24,378 nucleotides of DNA, taken from a virus. The notes beneath the pieces were generated by a model, which saw nothing but the letters and a program-made list of their open reading frames with translations, ran no database searches and was not told the origin of the DNA. The position numbers and the translations under genes were made by a program. Within the stretch, counting starts at the first letter, position 1. Every line of letters begins with the position of its first letter. The DNA lies in the IMG/VR virus record IMGVR_UViG_3300039050_000033, positions 1 through 24,378 of that record, one strand, 5' to 3'. Shown piece by piece: positions 22,192 to 24,378 of the stretch.

Positions 22192-22361
22192 TAACCTTCA
22201 AGTTCTCTGATACGTCTTTGAATATCATCAAATGCTACAACATATTCTTTATCTGTAATCTCTTGTTGAAACCATTGCCATTCAATCGTTGCAATCTCAT
22301 TATTTAATTTTGTAATCAAATACTTTTTTCTTTGATCAAGTTCCCTATAGAAACATTTCAT
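22191..22361 (-). CDS. hypothetical coiled-coil peptide, 56 residues
   Basis: The start at 22361 gives an ATGA overlap with the preceding gene; an ATG at 22376 would add five residues. The peptide is helical and charged (MKCFYRELDQRKKYLITKLN, then FDDIQRRIRELEG) and has no membrane segment. Its stop overlaps the nuclease start as TAATG. It may bind a partner from the same operon. No family was recognised. Confidence 0.55.
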   Translation of the reverse strand: MKCFYRELDQRKKYLITKLNNEIATIEWQWFQQEITDKEYVVAFDDIQRRIRELEG

Positions 22362-22564
22362 TTCATTATTTTCCATTTTCTTCTTAGTTTTGCATTTAAT
22401 TGTTTTGTTTTTTGTCTTTTCAGACTTAAATAAGTCTCATTAAGTTCTTCGATCAGATGTTCAAAATCTCCTTGAGATGACATCTCCAATGACCTTTCAA
22501 AGTTAACAATAGAAGCTTTGATTAGCTCTAAGTCTCTACCTGAGACATCAAGTATATATCTCAT
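22358..22564 (-). CDS. hypothetical helical protein, 68 residues
   Basis: This is an amphipathic helical protein (SGRDLELIKASIVNFERSLE, then FEHLIEELNETYLSLKRQ) with a strongly basic C-terminus (LNAKLRRKWKIMK). The ATG overlaps the stop of a 27-residue mini-gene as ATGA, and its own stop overlaps the next start as ATGA. The function is unknown; a basic tail suggests binding to nucleic acid or an acidic partner. Confidence 0.55.
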   Translation of the reverse strand: MRYILDVSGRDLELIKASIVNFERSLEMSSQGDFEHLIEELNETYLSLKRQKTKQLNAKLRRKWKIMK

Positions 22565-22644
22565 TTTTTACTCCACTCAGCGATAAGTTTTTTTAGCTCC
22601 TCGATACGTTTACGAGCAGCTTCTATTCTTTCTTCTTTTTTCAT
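22561..22644 (-). CDS. 27-residue mini-protein
   Basis: A short frame encodes a lysine/glutamate-rich amphipathic helix (MKKEERIEAARKRIEELKKL, then IAEWSKK). It is supported by a good Shine-Dalgarno (AAGAGGTG) just before the start, a TAATG overlap with the nuclease stop and an ATGA overlap with the next gene. A 27-residue single helix could act as a small partner protein, or translation of the frame could merely couple its neighbours. Confidence 0.55.
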   Translation of the reverse strand: MKKEERIEAARKRIEELKKLIAEWSKK

Positions 22645-23306
22645 TAAAACACCTCTTGTTTAGCTTCAAACTTTTCCCAGGCTTCCTGCCAAGCATCTTT
22701 ACATCTTTGCACAGGTTGATCTTCATTTAACATACATTTTCCCTTATATGCCCAGACAGTATTACAGATATCTGGCTCTATATCACAATTTAGTTTCAAC
22801 ATTTCGATGTAGCAACCTAATTGTCTATCAGTTTTATAAGGTTCTGTCCAACCTGTTTTTTTCTTAAAATCAAACTTTAAGGCAGATGCACCTTTAGTTT
22901 TAAGATCAATCAATCTAATCTTCTTAGCCTTAGTGTCATAACCAATAAGATCAAGTTGACCTCCTAAGTCTTTATCAGGATTGCTCATCATATATTCAAC
23001 ACCCATAGGTTCAAAATGTGTGAACAGTTCCAGCTCAAACAATGGGATAGCCCATTCTTCATATTCACCCATATCGATATCATCAGCACCTAACATCTTC
23101 TGTTCTAAACAATAATGAACAGTTTCTCCTCTTGGTTGCCATATATGTCTTAGTCTTTCAATATTCTTTTTGGCTTCTTCATCTAAATCACTACATACTT
23201 GAGTAGTTGAATATTTTAGCCATTTATTAGACTTCTCACAAAAATATTTATGTGTAGCTTCATGTCTGAAGATAGGAAGTCTGGAAAGTTTTTGAATAGT
23301 TTTCAT
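22644..23306 (-). CDS. RecB/Cas4-type PD-(D/E)XK exonuclease
   Basis: This 220-residue protein has the full active-site set of the RecB-like nuclease group: H64 in RGETVHYCLE, E104, D119 in GGQLDLIGYD, D134-x-K136 in IRLIDLKTK, and Q162 with Y166 in TDRQLGCYIEML. It probably digests one strand of a DNA end to supply single strands for the ERF annealase, as phage exonuclease-annealase pairs do. Cysteines C176 (about) and near the C-terminus (CKGKCML-like) are too few and wrongly placed to claim a Cas4 iron-sulphur cluster. A TTAATTAAAC leader precedes the ATG. Confidence 0.8.
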   Translation of the reverse strand: MKTIQKLSRLPIFRHEATHKYFCEKSNKWLKYSTTQVCSDLDEEAKKNIERLRHIWQPRGETVHYCLEQKMLGADDIDMGEYEEWAIPLFELELFTHFEPMGVEYMMSNPDKDLGGQLDLIGYDTKAKKIRLIDLKTKGASALKFDFKKKTGWTEPYKTDRQLGCYIEMLKLNCDIEPDICNTVWAYKGKCMLNEDQPVQRCKDAWQEAWEKFEAKQEVF

Positions 23307-23312
23307 GTTTAA

Positions 23313-23573
23313 TTAAAAATAAGTTGGTAAATCTTTAGGATCAGTTAGTTCTACTTTTTCCTCTACAGGTTTTGGTTTTTTTATTTTTAACCTGGCAAGG
23401 TTTTTATACTCGATACCTTGATAACCTTGAGGAAAAGCAGGGTTGCCTTTGCAGTTGTTTACTACTTCTATCCAGCCTGGGGGTGGGGTATCTAAGTCTT
23501 TGAGAGTAAACTTACCTCTTTTGATTGCATCTTTAAGAGTTTTGATAACAGAAACATCAAATAATTTTTCCAT
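23313..23573 (-). CDS. hypothetical 86-residue protein
   Basis: The N-terminus is helical and charged (MEKLFDVSVIKTLKDAIKRG), then a proline/tryptophan motif (DTPPPGWIEV), followed by a glycine-rich loop (PAFPQGYQGIEY) and a lysine/proline-rich end. I do not recognise a family. The ATG overlaps the preceding stop as TAATG and has a strong GGAGG-type Shine-Dalgarno (GGAGGAAAAACATA). It sits immediately before the RecB-like nuclease, so it may aid that enzyme. Confidence 0.55.
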   Translation of the reverse strand: MEKLFDVSVIKTLKDAIKRGKFTLKDLDTPPPGWIEVVNNCKGNPAFPQGYQGIEYKNLARLKIKKPKPVEEKVELTDPKDLPTYF

Positions 23574-23794
23574 TATGTTTTTTCCTCCAATCTTTGTAGT
23601 CTTTCATTTATTTCAACTATTGACTGAGTCATTATTTGCATAACATCTTTCATTTCTTGCTGTACTTTCAAACTCCTTTTATTATTTATTAAGGCTTCAT
23701 GATGAAGGTATTTATTTTTGTCATGCCAAAAAGTCAGTTGTTTATAACCTTTTTCGAGATCAAGTATTTTGTTTTTTAATTGTTGTAAATCCAT
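23573..23794 (-). CDS. hypothetical coiled-coil protein, 73 residues
   Basis: The protein is almost wholly helical with heptad-like spacing (MDLQQLKNKILDLEKGYKQL, and later SIVEINERLQRLEEKT), predicting a coiled coil that can form dimers or trimers. Both junctions are TAATG overlaps, and a GGAGG Shine-Dalgarno precedes its start. No enzymatic motif is present. It may be a scaffold or regulator in the early operon; the sequence shows no more. Confidence 0.55.
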   Translation of the reverse strand: MDLQQLKNKILDLEKGYKQLTFWHDKNKYLHHEALINNKRSLKVQQEMKDVMQIMTQSIVEINERLQRLEEKT

Positions 23795-24261
23795 TATTGA
23801 AAACCTCCTTTAGCTGTAAATACTCTTGATGCTGGGTGATTGTTTTTTGGCTCTTCTGGTTTGTAACCCTTCTTAAGTGGGTATATATCCTTCCAACCAG
23901 CCGTAATTGCCTTCTCAAGAGCTTCTTTCCTATCTTGTGATGGAAATGACCTGAGGGTATCAAAGATGCGGTTAGCGACCTTTAAAGTACATGATGCACC
24001 TTTTTTCTTTCTTATAGGCCACCATTCAATTAAAAGATCTGCATATTCTTTTAAATCATCAGGTATTACTTCATGATTAATGACGTAATAAGAAAAAGGA
24101 TCAGAAGCAACTGATTTTGATTTTCTTTTAGCAGAACTTTTCATCTTCTGTTTAAGAATTAGACGAATATACTGTGGAATGGTTAGCTCTTCTCCTCTAC
24201 TTTCATTCAAATAAGCATGAAGATCAGAATCTAACCAAATACAAACTTTAGTTTTTTCCAT
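23794..24261 (-). CDS. RHH protein with replication-initiator-like C-terminus
   Basis: This 155-residue first gene of the leftward operon has a ribbon-helix-helix N-terminus: a strand (KVCIWLDSDL), a helix (HAYLNESRGE) and a helix (TIPQYIRLILKQKMK). A basic linker (KRKSKS) leads to a domain LLIEWWPIRKKKGASCTLKV followed by FDTLRSFPSQ and ALEKAITAGWKDIYPLKKG. The W-P-x-x-K-G, helix, then A-I-x-x-G-W order resembles C-terminal parts of phage replication-initiation proteins. The combination suggests a DNA-binding protein used in early control or origin binding; this is a moderate-confidence inference. Its stop overlaps the next start as TAATG. Confidence 0.55.
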   Translation of the reverse strand: MEKTKVCIWLDSDLHAYLNESRGEELTIPQYIRLILKQKMKSSAKRKSKSVASDPFSYYVINHEVIPDDLKEYADLLIEWWPIRKKKGASCTLKVANRIFDTLRSFPSQDRKEALEKAITAGWKDIYPLKKGYKPEEPKNNHPASRVFTAKGGFQ

Positions 24262-24378
24262 TCATATTTATGTGTTCATTACTGACAGTAAATGATACTT
24301 ATTCAAATGTCAAGCAGATATTTTAAAAATTCTTCTCTATATCCTATGTAATATGTATTTATATAATATATATATATT
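24262..24378 (-). promoter_or_regulatory. early promoter/operator region and AT-rich edge
   Basis: The sequence has a consensus -35, TTGACA, reading leftward (complement of 24308-24313). A 6-bp inverted repeat, TTACTG-A-CAGTAA (24279-24291), lies where the -10 and start point would fall, so a repressor could block transcription there. The -10 itself is poor (TACTGT at 17 bp). The far right (24350-24378) is an alternating A/T tract without coding sequence. Confidence 0.45.

Noticed and set aside
22644-23306. Cas4 protein of a CRISPR adaptation module
   Set aside because: It has the RecB-like nuclease motifs but not a convincing four-cysteine cluster, and no cas1, cas2 or repeat array is present. 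A recombination exonuclease fits the neighbours.
23760-23963. 67-residue leftward frame inside the RHH gene
   Set aside because: It overlaps the RHH gene in another frame. The RHH and coiled-coil genes join neatly by TAATG and leave no room for it.
24350-24378. Alternating A/T tract at the right edge as an origin or attachment site
   Set aside because: It is cut by the window edge. No iterons or direct repeats are visible, so only its base composition can be reported.

Overview
The window is about 24.4 kb of a low-GC, tightly packed tailed-phage (or prophage) genome. The left 15 kb reads rightward and is a lambda-type siphovirus tail operon. The right 6 kb reads leftward and is an early recombination/replication operon. 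Between them sits a block of small membrane and secreted proteins. No integrase, repressor, tRNA, CRISPR array, terminase, portal or complete capsid gene is visible. Low GC, the lambda-like M-L-K-I-J tail tip, a pentapeptide-like S74 fibre, a DUF5872-like domain and the secreted-protein genes suggest a marine phage, possibly of picocyanobacteria. That host assignment is inference from remembered families, not a search result.

Layout. At 2-94 is the 3' end of a capsid or major tail gene, followed by a good rho-independent terminator (116-149). From 183 to 2093 come head-completion and tail-terminator genes, joined by TAATG, TGATG and ATGA overlaps. At 2120-2657 are the tail assembly chaperones G and GT, apparently joined by a +1 programmed frameshift rather than lambda's -1. 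Then come the tape measure (2689-4902), gpM, gpL, gpK (JAMM + NlpC/P60), gpI and gpJ (to 10974). A 967-residue side fibre follows (11017-13920). It has 42 uninterrupted 17-residue repeats and a self-cleaving S74 chaperone domain.

From 13946 to 15449 are five small rightward genes, including a 53-residue zinc-ribbon protein and a proline-rich membrane protein. Hairpins at 15455-15515 separate them from four overlapping leftward genes (17458 to 15512): one membrane protein and three proteins with signal peptides. A short rightward trio (17505-18142) includes a holin-like peptide. No endolysin was recognised.

The leftward early operon starts upstream of 24261. It encodes a ribbon-helix-helix protein with a replication-like C-terminus, coiled-coil peptides, a RecB/Cas4-type nuclease, a 27-residue mini-protein, a second PD-(D/E)XK protein, a 475-residue protein, a RusA-type resolvase, an ERF annealing protein, an RHH protein and two unknowns. 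Nuclease, annealase and resolvase together form a plausible phage recombination system. The 475-residue protein is the most striking gene: its N-terminus is DUF5872-like and its C-terminus carries the signature of the anti-Cas12a protein AcrVA2.
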